A stretch of DNA of 64,000 nucleotides, from positions 806,001 to 870,000 of the forward strand of contig NZ_CP092362.2 of NCBI RefSeq assembly GCF_022370635.2, given 5' to 3'. Position numbers and translations under genes: made by a program. Under the pieces are notes generated by a model. The model was not told the origin of the DNA. It did no database searches and saw only the letters and a program-made list of their open reading frames with translations. Source of the DNA: Mycolicibacterium crocinum (GTDB lineage: Bacteria > Actinomycetota > Actinomycetes > Mycobacteriales > Mycobacteriaceae). Of this stretch, positions 10,801-17,707 are shown one piece after another (the stretch's first letter is position 1; each line of letters opens with the position of its first letter).

Positions 10801-11136
10801 CCGGTGCTGTTGAACAGGCTTGACCTGCTGGTGCCTGAGCATTCGGAGTTGGCCGACACTGCTCGCCGGCTGACCGAGCTGTCGATCGGTGATCCCGATG
10901 ACGCATCGTGCGCGCACACCGATCTGGACGCCTTCGTCGCGGATGTGCGAAAGGTGACCTGCGGGGAGAACTTCCCCTCCTCGTTCTCGTCTCGGGATGA
11001 GTGGCAGCGGACGATCCGGTACGGCTACCACTGGTTGCGGATGGGCGGATACTTCGATGCCTACGTCGAACTCGACGAGACCCGCGATCTGCTGGCCAGT
11101 GGGGGCGCCCAACCATCGGTGAGGCCAGTGCAATGA
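7813..11136 (+). CDS. Fatty-acyl-AMP ligase fused to a nucleotidyltransferase domain
   Basis: An 1107-residue fusion. Residues 1 to about 560 are an adenylate-forming enzyme of the FAAL/FadD type: TSGSTSAPRGAS near 163-174, SWLPLYHDMGLIG, PSYGLAEHTL, and GDAGFLLDGQLHVLGRMG before the C-terminal lid. FAALs make acyl-adenylates and pass the acyl group to an ACP, and a free ACP is the next gene. From about 575 on there is a second unit containing FEGSLAEGFGNEGSDIDFLSL, the GSx(n)DxD signature of minimal Pol-beta-type nucleotidyltransferases, with RRVEV as a likely third carboxylate. The last 450 residues are mostly helical and unassigned. The ATGA overlap with the dikinase fixes the start. FAAL-nucleotidyltransferase fusion is unusual and I know no characterised example. 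Confidence 0.85.
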   Translation: MNDVARIRGWLMEPRDFTGIHLANDTGGWDFVTYHQLADHALRIARRLIDAGVRPGDVVSVLMPTSGLCLSTMFGVLAAGATLTPIVPPMFQPADQYTAHLHGILGVSGCSAMVASSAFTELARRAITGLTPEPKLIALDGVPECDPLTELADPAPSVLLQMTSGSTSAPRGASISWRSLATNLNVMEELCGMADGQVGVSWLPLYHDMGLIGVLFQAMTRQRDLQLMRPDQFIRDPLRWLKAAANSEHTASPSFGLVYTSRRLKPEDLGDIDLSRLRTLVVGAEPINPAHLRAFTDLTAGHGFSPDAFMPSYGLAEHTLFATSHRLGEPHTMVRVDRSALRYGKPVRVLARVAGDITTDSGSDWVVSVGRVAPGHEVWVADESGERLGDGVLGEIVLTGPSVAQGYHGNTDSSTRFVGDELRTGDAGFLLDGQLHVLGRMGTSLKVNGRTVFTEDLDVTTAAALELEPSRVVTVAVNEAERRGVAVFIEHTKVTADMITAALRALQASVGDETPLWLISTPRGSVARTSSGKPRRAHMWQQWQAGRFARARLLAIAGAGREAQQLERVRTLFEKARELAVIPDDATVHFEGSLAEGFGNEGSDIDFLSLVPGAAKQAVMPTVLFVDGRRVEVRAQSHEQVRERLLKVRRAIDRGSIAGVSEDVLNRVQRFLRGIPLFMGPDYGHLLDIVSYAELTDLLSAWWRRRSVGCLRYCVALTVLGDEREAVTWAREGLAQQMKAFLATSGEGYIEIKWLPEQMARLRDNADDMVVALLDDYEALDATHPSAESRRDFIGRALALAVRLGGPRVTLDPANVVLRRVPNVTTWPIGSATHVVRDKADVFVLSAACADSWRQVIFGQSLAETRAAADDVRLFVDHGLVALAWRGGGVITPVAAMCTPGRPLTPLPSDHRPVVTIDGAVTDQPIARSPLGARAFAECAGALLLANMVLENAREDFCGAVKNGQWQVATLCGRRIVMMAVRILASAWGITPLPADPVLLNRLDLLVPEHSELADTARRLTELSIGDPDDASCAHTDLDAFVADVRKVTCGENFPSSFSSRDEWQRTIRYGYHWLRMGGYFDAYVELDETRDLLASGGAQPSVRPVQ

Positions 11137-11378
11137 CCGACGTCCGCACAGAAGTTCTGGAGCTCGTCGCCGCGATGGCTCCCGATACCGCAGGGGAACC
11201 GGACCTGGGCAGCGCCTTGATCGGGGATCTCGGGTTCACCTCGCTGCGGCTCCTCGAACTGTCGATCGCCGTCGAGCGTGCCTTCGAGCTGCCACAGCTC
11301 GATCAGGAGATGCTAGCCGACGTTGCCACGGTGGGAGACCTGGTGAAACTCGTTGAGGCACACAAGGAACCGACATGA
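11133..11378 (+). CDS. Acyl carrier protein
   Basis: An 81-residue free-standing carrier protein. The phosphopantetheine attachment site reads LGFTSLRLLEL, where the Ser replaces the usual D-S pair context (normally DSL), and acidic helices surround it. It would hold the acyl group delivered by the upstream ligase while the downstream SDR and AfsA-like enzyme act. It overlaps both neighbours by ATGA. The Thr before the attachment Ser, instead of Asp, may limit which phosphopantetheinyl transferase recognises it. Confidence 0.85.
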   Translation: MTDVRTEVLELVAAMAPDTAGEPDLGSALIGDLGFTSLRLLELSIAVERAFELPQLDQEMLADVATVGDLVKLVEAHKEPT

Positions 11379-12421
11379 GCACGATCTTGGTCACCGGTGC
11401 CGCCGGCCACGTGGGCGGCGACGTCGTCGCCCGCCTGTCCCGGCGTGGGCACACCGTGATCGCGCTGACCCACGACCGGCCGGTTCCCGGAGCACGAGCG
11501 TTGACGGGCGATGTCCGCACCGAAGACCTCGGCCTCGACCGGCAGACGGTGTCGGAGCTCGCCAAAGAGGTTGACCTGGTGGTCCATTCGGCTGCCGTCA
11601 CCGACTTCGGGTTGCCGGAGCACCGCTACACCGAGCTCAATGTCGACGGCACCGCCAATGCGCTTGCGCTGGCCCACCGGTTCGACGCCGGCTTCGTGTA
11701 CGTGAGCACGACATATGTCTGTGGCGAAACCGAGGGGGTGTTCCCCGAGGATCAGCTCGACATCGGCCAGCAGTTCAGCAATGACTACGAACACAGTAAG
11801 TATCGGGCCGAACAGCTGGTCCGCGCGGCCGGACTGCGATCGGTCGTCGTGCGGCCCGGCATCGTGACCGGTGACTACCGCACCGGGAACACCCAGTCCT
11901 ACAAGCACATTTACCAACTCCTCAAGGTCATCGTCGAAGGCAAGCTACGGACACTTCCCGGAAACTATTCGGCGACCTTGGGTCTCGTTCCGATCGGCCA
12001 TGTCGCCGATGTCATCGTCGCCGCGGTCGAGAAGTTCAACGACAACGTCGGGCGCACTTTCCATGCGGTAGGCGCCAACTCACTCTCGCTGCGCACCGTT
12101 TCCGACGTCCTCGCCGAGTATCCGTCGTTCCGCATCCCCGACTTCGTCCCGCCGAGCACCTTCAGCGAGTTCGAGCTCGACGAGATCGAGCGCCGGTACT
12201 ACCAAATGGTCGGAGTGCTCTACACGAGCTATCTGCGGCGCCGGCTGGAATTCGACAGCACCAACACCCGCGAACGCCTGGGCGTGACGCCGCCCGCCAT
12301 CGGCCCCGGGTATTTCCGCCGCCTCCTCGACTCCTGCTTGCGCACCGGCTATCTGGGCCGGCCCGAGCCGTCGGTGGCCGAAATTCTGGCCAGTCTGCAG
12401 GCGAAGAGGAGCTCCGCATGA
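11375..12421 (+). CDS. NAD(P)-binding thioester-reductase-like / epimerase-type SDR
   Basis: A 348-residue extended SDR. The cofactor loop is TGAAGHVGG, the mid motif HSAAVTDFGLPE and the active site YEHSKYRAE; VVRPGIVTGDYRTGN and the domain length resemble thioester reductase (NAD_binding_4) domains found at the ends of NRPS and carboxylate reductases. In this context it could reduce an ACP-bound acyl thioester or a keto group. A sugar epimerase role is the main alternative. Both ends overlap neighbours by ATGA. Confidence 0.8.
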   Translation: MSTILVTGAAGHVGGDVVARLSRRGHTVIALTHDRPVPGARALTGDVRTEDLGLDRQTVSELAKEVDLVVHSAAVTDFGLPEHRYTELNVDGTANALALAHRFDAGFVYVSTTYVCGETEGVFPEDQLDIGQQFSNDYEHSKYRAEQLVRAAGLRSVVVRPGIVTGDYRTGNTQSYKHIYQLLKVIVEGKLRTLPGNYSATLGLVPIGHVADVIVAAVEKFNDNVGRTFHAVGANSLSLRTVSDVLAEYPSFRIPDFVPPSTFSEFELDEIERRYYQMVGVLYTSYLRRRLEFDSTNTRERLGVTPPAIGPGYFRRLLDSCLRTGYLGRPEPSVAEILASLQAKRSSA

Positions 12422-13233
12422 TCAGCACCGACAGCCGGTACGACCTGGACACCTACTTCATCGAGACGTGCGATGCACTGGCGGCGATGAACATCGATCA
12501 ACGCGCCTTCGCTCACGACCACGCGGTGATGCTCCTCAAGCCGGACGCTGCGGTCACCGGATCGATGGGGTCCGCGATCACCTGGCTGCGCGACCACGGC
12601 TACCGCATCGTCGGGGCGTACGCGGTGCAACTGACATACCTACACCTGCGGGCGCTGTGGTATTTCAACTGGCATCGCGCCACCGCCGAGCGCCGCCGGG
12701 TCGCGGATCGACTGGCGCGGTTGTCGCCGTCGCTGGTGCTCGTCGTCGGACATCCCGACAGCGACCAGCCGGTGTCGGTTCGGTTGACGGCAGACAAGGG
12801 ACCTGCCGATCCGACCGAGCGTCTGCCCCACCACCTGCGGCATGCGCTGGCGGCGGGAACATACCTGCTGAACAAGGTTCACACTCCCGACGACCCCGAC
12901 GATGTCCTGCGGGAGTTGAGCATCTACTTCCCGGATCCACAACTGAGCGCCGTGATTTCCGCTTGCGTCGAAGGCGCCGACGCAACAGCTGATGCCGTTC
13001 GCATCGTCGAGGGCATCGAGTCCGGCCTGGACCTCAAGCGCGGTGACCTCGCCGCCGCACAGGACGCCGTCTGGCAGGACCTCGGGTCGATCGGTACGGG
13101 GAACCGGCCTCAAACCGGCGAGGAATGGCTGGCTGCATTGAAGGACGCGGACACGCGTGACATCGGTGTCGATCCGTGGTTTCGGATCGTGATCGAGTCG
13201 TCCTACCTTCCGATGCACCGCGAAGGAAAGTGA
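12418..13233 (+). CDS. Nucleoside-diphosphate-kinase-like protein
   Basis: A 271-residue protein whose first 170 residues follow the NDP kinase pattern. AVMLLKPDAAVTG matches the KPD strand (Lys41-Asp43), GSMGSAITWLRDHGYRIVGA the following helix and strand, GPADPTERLP the PAD loop, and NKVHTPDD (Asn152, His155) the NxxHGSD motif that carries the phosphorylated His in NDP kinases. About 100 extra residues follow with no match. The presence of the His suggests phosphotransfer rather than a purely structural copy. It sits between the SDR and the AfsA-like gene. Function in the pathway is unknown; the fold assignment is by eye and needs a profile search. Confidence 0.65.
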   Translation: MISTDSRYDLDTYFIETCDALAAMNIDQRAFAHDHAVMLLKPDAAVTGSMGSAITWLRDHGYRIVGAYAVQLTYLHLRALWYFNWHRATAERRRVADRLARLSPSLVLVVGHPDSDQPVSVRLTADKGPADPTERLPHHLRHALAAGTYLLNKVHTPDDPDDVLRELSIYFPDPQLSAVISACVEGADATADAVRIVEGIESGLDLKRGDLAAAQDAVWQDLGSIGTGNRPQTGEEWLAALKDADTRDIGVDPWFRIVIESSYLPMHREGK

Positions 13234-13239
13234 TCGATC

Positions 13240-14157
13240 ATGAACGAGGACAACTATTCTCAGACGGTCCGCCGCGAGTTGGTACACAAACGGGCGGTGT
13301 CGGAAGTACTGGTCACCTCGGTGGTCAACCAGGGCGGGGCATGGTTGGTGCATGCCCAATTGCCGCGGCTGCACAGCTTCCACTCCGACGGGGTGGGACG
13401 GCAGCGCAACTACTACGACCCGCTCTTGGTCCTCGAGGCGTTCCGGCAGGGGTGCATCGCCGGCAGCCACCTGTTCTATGACGCGCCCGCCGATGCGAGG
13501 CACACCGTGCGGATGTATGAACTGTCCGTCGTCGATTTCGACCATCTCGAGTGCGGCCCGGAGATGCTGGATCTTGAGTTGAACATCGTGGCGCAGAAGG
13601 AATTCCGCCGCGACGACCACGGTGCCGTCCATGGCCTGGAGGTTCGGGCCGTCGCATCCCACCAGGGCACCAAGACCATGGAGCTGGCGGCGGCGTTCAA
13701 CTGGATGCCGTTGGAGAAGTGGGATCGGATGAGGGCGGGATCGAGTTGGGATCCCGGACCGCAACCCACTCCCGCGGATCCGTCGTCGGTGGGGCGGACC
13801 CGGACCGAGAACGTCGTGATCGGCACGCCCGATCGCGCGGCAGACGGTGGTTCGGCGAGTGCACCGCTCGTGGTGGACATCGGTCATGCCACCCTGTTCG
13901 ACCATCCCCTCGACCACCTCTCCGGCGGACTGATCATCGAGGCGGCTCGCCAGCTTTCGCTGGCGATCGCAGGGTCTCAGGTACCGAATCTGGTGGGGCC
14001 GTCCTGGCTGAAGATCGGGTTCCAGTCGTTCGCCGAAATGGACGCAGTCAGCACAGTTCGGATGACCCAGGACGCGGCGGAGCCGCTGATCTTCCGCGGT
14101 GACATCACGCAGTCCGGTCAGACGCGAGCCACCATCGAACTGGCCTTCATGGAATGA
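13240..14157 (+). CDS. AfsA-family (A-factor synthase-like) double-hotdog protein
   Basis: A 305-residue protein with two AfsA repeats. The first (about 10-115) has RRELVHKRAVSEVLVT, LHSFHSD and DPLLVLEAFRQ; the second (about 190-300) has ATLFDHPLDHLSGGLIIEAARQ. These match the Streptomyces AfsA/ScbA/BarX family, which condenses a beta-ketoacyl-ACP with dihydroxyacetone phosphate to start gamma-butyrolactone and related furan signal synthesis. Length fits AfsA (about 300). The adjoining acyl-AMP ligase and ACP would supply the acyl donor. Family membership is strong; the product is inference. A six-base gap separates it from the previous gene and it overlaps the next by ATGA. Confidence 0.88.
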   Translation: MNEDNYSQTVRRELVHKRAVSEVLVTSVVNQGGAWLVHAQLPRLHSFHSDGVGRQRNYYDPLLVLEAFRQGCIAGSHLFYDAPADARHTVRMYELSVVDFDHLECGPEMLDLELNIVAQKEFRRDDHGAVHGLEVRAVASHQGTKTMELAAAFNWMPLEKWDRMRAGSSWDPGPQPTPADPSSVGRTRTENVVIGTPDRAADGGSASAPLVVDIGHATLFDHPLDHLSGGLIIEAARQLSLAIAGSQVPNLVGPSWLKIGFQSFAEMDAVSTVRMTQDAAEPLIFRGDITQSGQTRATIELAFME

Positions 14158-15065
14158 CGGTCCTGCGACGGACGGGCAGTATCGGCGCGTTCCTGGTCGA
14201 ACGATGCCTGCCCGTCTATCCGGTCTACCTGGCGCTGTGGGTTGTCGCGGTCGAGTGCATGATCGTCGTGGTCGGCGATGCGTCCGGCCCGTGGCGTCCG
14301 TCATGGGACACGGCGCTGAAGATCTTGGCGCTCAACGCCGCTGGTGCCTTCTTGCGGATGGTCGACGACCAGAAGGACCTCGAGTACGACACGCTGTACA
14401 ACCCGGACCGGCCCCTGGTGCAGGGTCGGATCAGCACCCGGGAATTGCGGATCGCGATGGGGCCGGCTGCTGCGGTGGCATTGCTGCTGGCGGCGACGGT
14501 GTCGGTGTGGACCGCGGCGCTCGTGGCCCTCATCCTCGGATACAGCCTCGTCCTGTGGGGGCTGGAGTCGCGTGTCCCGGTGGTACGGGACAACCCGATC
14601 GTCAACCTGGCCGCGGCCTGTCCCGCCCAGTTTCTGGCAACAGGTTTCGCGATGACGGGCCGTCCCGGCACCGGTGCTGCGTCCTGGCTGCAGGTGGCGG
14701 CCGTCCTGCTGGTGTTCACCACCGCCTTCCTGCATGTCGAACTGGCACGCAAGACCACCCGGGTGTCCGACGCCGGTGACCTACGCTCGTATTCGCGAGT
14801 CATCGGTCCTACGGCAAGTGGTCTCACAGTGTTGGTGCTCGGGATGTCGGCGGTGCTGGCCGAGGTGCTGCTGACCACGCCGTGGAGCTGGGCGGGACAC
14901 TGGTGGCCGATCGCCTGGTTACCCCTGGCAGCCGCGGTGCTGCCGTGTATGTCTGCGTGGATCTTCTTCGGGCGGCGGGTAGACAGTCATCCTCGCGGTC
15001 TGCCAACGGTTTTCGTGATCGTCTTCTATCTGTCCATCGTCGGGCAGGGCCTGGTCTTCCACTAG
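14154..15065 (+). CDS. UbiA-family prenyltransferase
   Basis: An integral membrane protein of 303 residues with about eight hydrophobic helices. The first Asp-rich motif RMVDDQKDLEYD (Asp71-Asp79) followed by NPDRPL, and the second motif DAGD (206-209), correspond to the two Mg-diphosphate motifs of UbiA enzymes. The first motif begins DD where UbiA usually has ND. UbiA enzymes transfer a prenyl group to an aromatic or other acceptor. In this operon the acceptor could be the AfsA product or a downstream derivative. Its start overlaps the AfsA-like stop as ATGA. Confidence 0.85.
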   Translation: MTVLRRTGSIGAFLVERCLPVYPVYLALWVVAVECMIVVVGDASGPWRPSWDTALKILALNAAGAFLRMVDDQKDLEYDTLYNPDRPLVQGRISTRELRIAMGPAAAVALLLAATVSVWTAALVALILGYSLVLWGLESRVPVVRDNPIVNLAAACPAQFLATGFAMTGRPGTGAASWLQVAAVLLVFTTAFLHVELARKTTRVSDAGDLRSYSRVIGPTASGLTVLVLGMSAVLAEVLLTTPWSWAGHWWPIAWLPLAAAVLPCMSAWIFFGRRVDSHPRGLPTVFVIVFYLSIVGQGLVFH

Positions 15066-15077
15066 AAGGGTGCAATC

Positions 15078-16361
15078 GTGCGGATCCTCATACCACTGGT
15101 CGGCAGCCGCGGGGACGTCCAGCCCGGCGTAGCGCTCGGTTTGGAATTGGAGCGCCGCGGCCACGACGTGATCATCGGTGCGCCGCCGAACTTCGTTGAC
15201 TTCGTGGCGAAGGCAGGTCTGACGGCGCGGCAGTTCGGTCCCGATGTGCATGCGCTGTACTCGTCGCCGGAGGGGCAACGGGCTCTCGCGGCGGGAAGCA
15301 CATTCAAGTTGATGTCGATGGTGTCCAAGCAGATGTCGGAATACGCCGACCGCATGGACGACGAACTGATCGACATCTCCAAGGGTGCGGAGATGATCGT
15401 CTGCACCACGTTCAGCGAGGACCGGTCGGCGATTGTCTCGCAGGCCCTGGGCATCCCGATGGTGACACTGCACACCTACCCGTGCCGCAAGAACAGTCAC
15501 TACGCCCCGCCCGGATCGGTGCCCGCCAACTGGAGGGTGCCCGGTGTCTTCAATCGCGTGGCCTGGTCCGCGATCGAGCGACTGCGCACTGTGGTTTTCG
15601 GGAAGTATCTCAACAACCTGCGTACCAAGCTCGACCTCCCGCGATCGTGGGCCAGCACGGAATCGATTCTGGCGGGGCGCAATGTCCCCGAGTTGCAGAT
15701 GTACGACCAGGCATTCGTGCCAGGGTTGGCCGAGGAATGGGGCCCGTCGCGGCCCATGGTCGGCTTCCTGTGGTTACCGCAATCAGCCCGGGCGGCGATC
15801 GGTGAATCGGCCGAAGCGCACACCGAGGTGCTCGACTGGATGAAGGGCGGGACACCGCCGATCTTCTTCGGGTTCGGCAGCATGCCGATCCTGGATTTCG
15901 GGTCGGTGCTCGCGATGATCGAGCAGATCTGCGCCCGGACCGGTGAGCGGGCGCTGGTCAGCGTCGGGGGTGCCCACCTGGACCACGCACTGCGCAACAC
16001 GTCCGACAAGGTGAAGGTCGTCGACGCGCTGGCGCACGATCTGGTCTTCCCGCACTGCCGGGCGGCTGTCCACCACGGCGGTATCGGGACTCTCTTCGAG
16101 AGCCTGCGGGCTGGGCTGCCGACGTTGGTCTGCTCGGTGTCGTTCGACCAGCCGGTGTGGGGACATCAGGTGGAGCGGCTCGGGGTTGGCGCCCATGTCC
16201 CGTTCACGAAGCTGCGGGCTGACACCCTTGGGGCTGGCATCGACACTGTGCTGGACCCGCAGATGCGTTCTCGGGCAGAAGCTTTCGGCGCACGGCTGCA
16301 GGCGACTGGCGACGGTGTGCCGCGAGTCTGCGATATCGTGGAGAAGACGGCCGCGCGTTAA
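15078..16361 (+). CDS. Family 1 (UGT-type) glycosyltransferase
   Basis: A 427-residue GT-B enzyme of the GT1 sterol/macrolide type. It opens ILIPLVGSRGDVQPGVALG, typical of the family, and has the donor-site motif HCRAAVHHGGIGTLFESLRAGLP with SFDQPVWGHQVERLGVG. It would transfer a nucleotide-activated sugar to a lipid-like hydroxyl or carboxyl. It starts with GTG, 12 bases after the UbiA gene, and is the last gene of the operon. Its stop codon shares the bases TTAA with the convergent P450 stop. Confidence 0.88.
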   Translation: MRILIPLVGSRGDVQPGVALGLELERRGHDVIIGAPPNFVDFVAKAGLTARQFGPDVHALYSSPEGQRALAAGSTFKLMSMVSKQMSEYADRMDDELIDISKGAEMIVCTTFSEDRSAIVSQALGIPMVTLHTYPCRKNSHYAPPGSVPANWRVPGVFNRVAWSAIERLRTVVFGKYLNNLRTKLDLPRSWASTESILAGRNVPELQMYDQAFVPGLAEEWGPSRPMVGFLWLPQSARAAIGESAEAHTEVLDWMKGGTPPIFFGFGSMPILDFGSVLAMIEQICARTGERALVSVGGAHLDHALRNTSDKVKVVDALAHDLVFPHCRAAVHHGGIGTLFESLRAGLPTLVCSVSFDQPVWGHQVERLGVGAHVPFTKLRADTLGAGIDTVLDPQMRSRAEAFGARLQATGDGVPRVCDIVEKTAAR

Positions 16362-17689
16362 CCGCGGTGCCGAAATGTCACCGGCAGGGATGCCGGCGAG
16401 AGGACGAAATCCTTGGCTTGCGGCTTGACCGTGAACCCGGCGGGCAGTTCGATATCCCACCGCGAGAACAGGGCTGCGGCTTGCAAGGTGATGGATAGCA
16501 GCGCGAATTGGCTTCCGGGGCAGTGTCGTTGACCCATGCCGAAGGCCATCATGACGTCGCGATCGATCGAGTCGGAGTCCCAGCGGTCGGGGTCGAATGC
16601 TCTGGCGTTGGGGAAGTATTTGTCCTGTAGGTGCACCATCAACGGACTGAACAGGATGTTGGTGCCGTCCGGGAACGCATGCGAACCGATCCGCACCGGG
16701 CCGTCGGCGGTCAGGATGCTGATCCACGGAGCCCACAGCCGCAGCGTCTCGGTGAGAACGTTGCGCAGGTATCGCAGATTGGGTAAATCACCGACTTCAG
16801 CAGGGCGAGAACCGATTACCGAATCCAGCTCGGCGCGAATCTTGGCGGCGACCTCTGGTGAGCGGCTCGTCTCGTAGATGAGCCAGGAGAACATCGACGA
16901 CTGAGAACCGATGCTCGCCGCCAGCGACAGGAGCAGCTCGTCGACAAGATTGTCGTCGGACAACGTGGCGCCGGTCTCCTCGTCGACATGGTGCAGCAGT
17001 GCCGACAGCATGTCGCCTTCGTCGGGTTCGTGGCGCCGGCGTTCGATGAGCGACCTCAGTGCGGCGCGAACCTGCCTGGAGTGAGCGATGAACCGGCGGT
17101 TGGCCAGCACCCGTAACTGTCTGGCGGTCTTGGGAAGCGCGCCGCGAATGATGACCTCACTGAGCAGCCATGGCGTCCGGTCGCGGATGACGTCGATCTC
17201 GTCGGCGTCGGACTGGGCACGGAACAACGTCGCCAGCATCGTCCGCATCACCAGATCGTGGACGCTGGCGCGCAAATCGCTCTGCGTGCCGCTCGTCAGT
17301 GAGCCCGACCAGTCGTCGGCGATGGTGGCAACGGTGAGCCCGTATTCGTTGAGGCGGCGCTGCCGAAAGACCGGAGCGATCAGTCTGCGGCGCAGATCGT
17401 GTTCGGGCCCGCTCAGGACATTGGTCGCGCCGCTGACCAATTCGTGGATGGCCTCGCGCATCGGTTCGCGGTGGAACGCGCCCGCGCGGCCGAGACTGAC
17501 GTCGCGGATGAGCTCCGGTGCGGTCAGCAGGTACGAGGCCCGTGGCCCTAAATACACCCGGACGATGGGGCCGATCTCGGGAGCACGCAGCAGCAGGTCG
17601 CGCGGATCACCCGTCACCATGTGCGCGTGCCCGATCAGCGGCAGACGCCCTGGCGCCGTGGGGATTCCGGAGAGACCGGCTGGCGTCAT
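16358..17689 (-). CDS. Cytochrome P450
   Basis: A 443-residue P450 with the K-helix motif ETLR and the haem loop FGMGQRHCPGSQFA (Cys390). The I-helix, where P450s normally have [AG]Gx[DE]T, reads AASIGSQSS: the acid aligns with Gly and the Thr with Ser. That is seen in P450s with atypical oxygen activation. No ferredoxin gene is adjacent. It is convergent with the glycosyltransferase, so it is not in the same transcript, but its position suggests it tailors the same product. It lies 18 bases downstream of the helicase gene on the same strand. Confidence 0.9.
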   Translation of the reverse strand: MTPAGLSGIPTAPGRLPLIGHAHMVTGDPRDLLLRAPEIGPIVRVYLGPRASYLLTAPELIRDVSLGRAGAFHREPMREAIHELVSGATNVLSGPEHDLRRRLIAPVFRQRRLNEYGLTVATIADDWSGSLTSGTQSDLRASVHDLVMRTMLATLFRAQSDADEIDVIRDRTPWLLSEVIIRGALPKTARQLRVLANRRFIAHSRQVRAALRSLIERRRHEPDEGDMLSALLHHVDEETGATLSDDNLVDELLLSLAASIGSQSSMFSWLIYETSRSPEVAAKIRAELDSVIGSRPAEVGDLPNLRYLRNVLTETLRLWAPWISILTADGPVRIGSHAFPDGTNILFSPLMVHLQDKYFPNARAFDPDRWDSDSIDRDVMMAFGMGQRHCPGSQFALLSITLQAAALFSRWDIELPAGFTVKPQAKDFVLSPASLPVTFRHRG

Positions 17690-17707
17690 GGCCGCAGCGT
17701 AGCGGGT

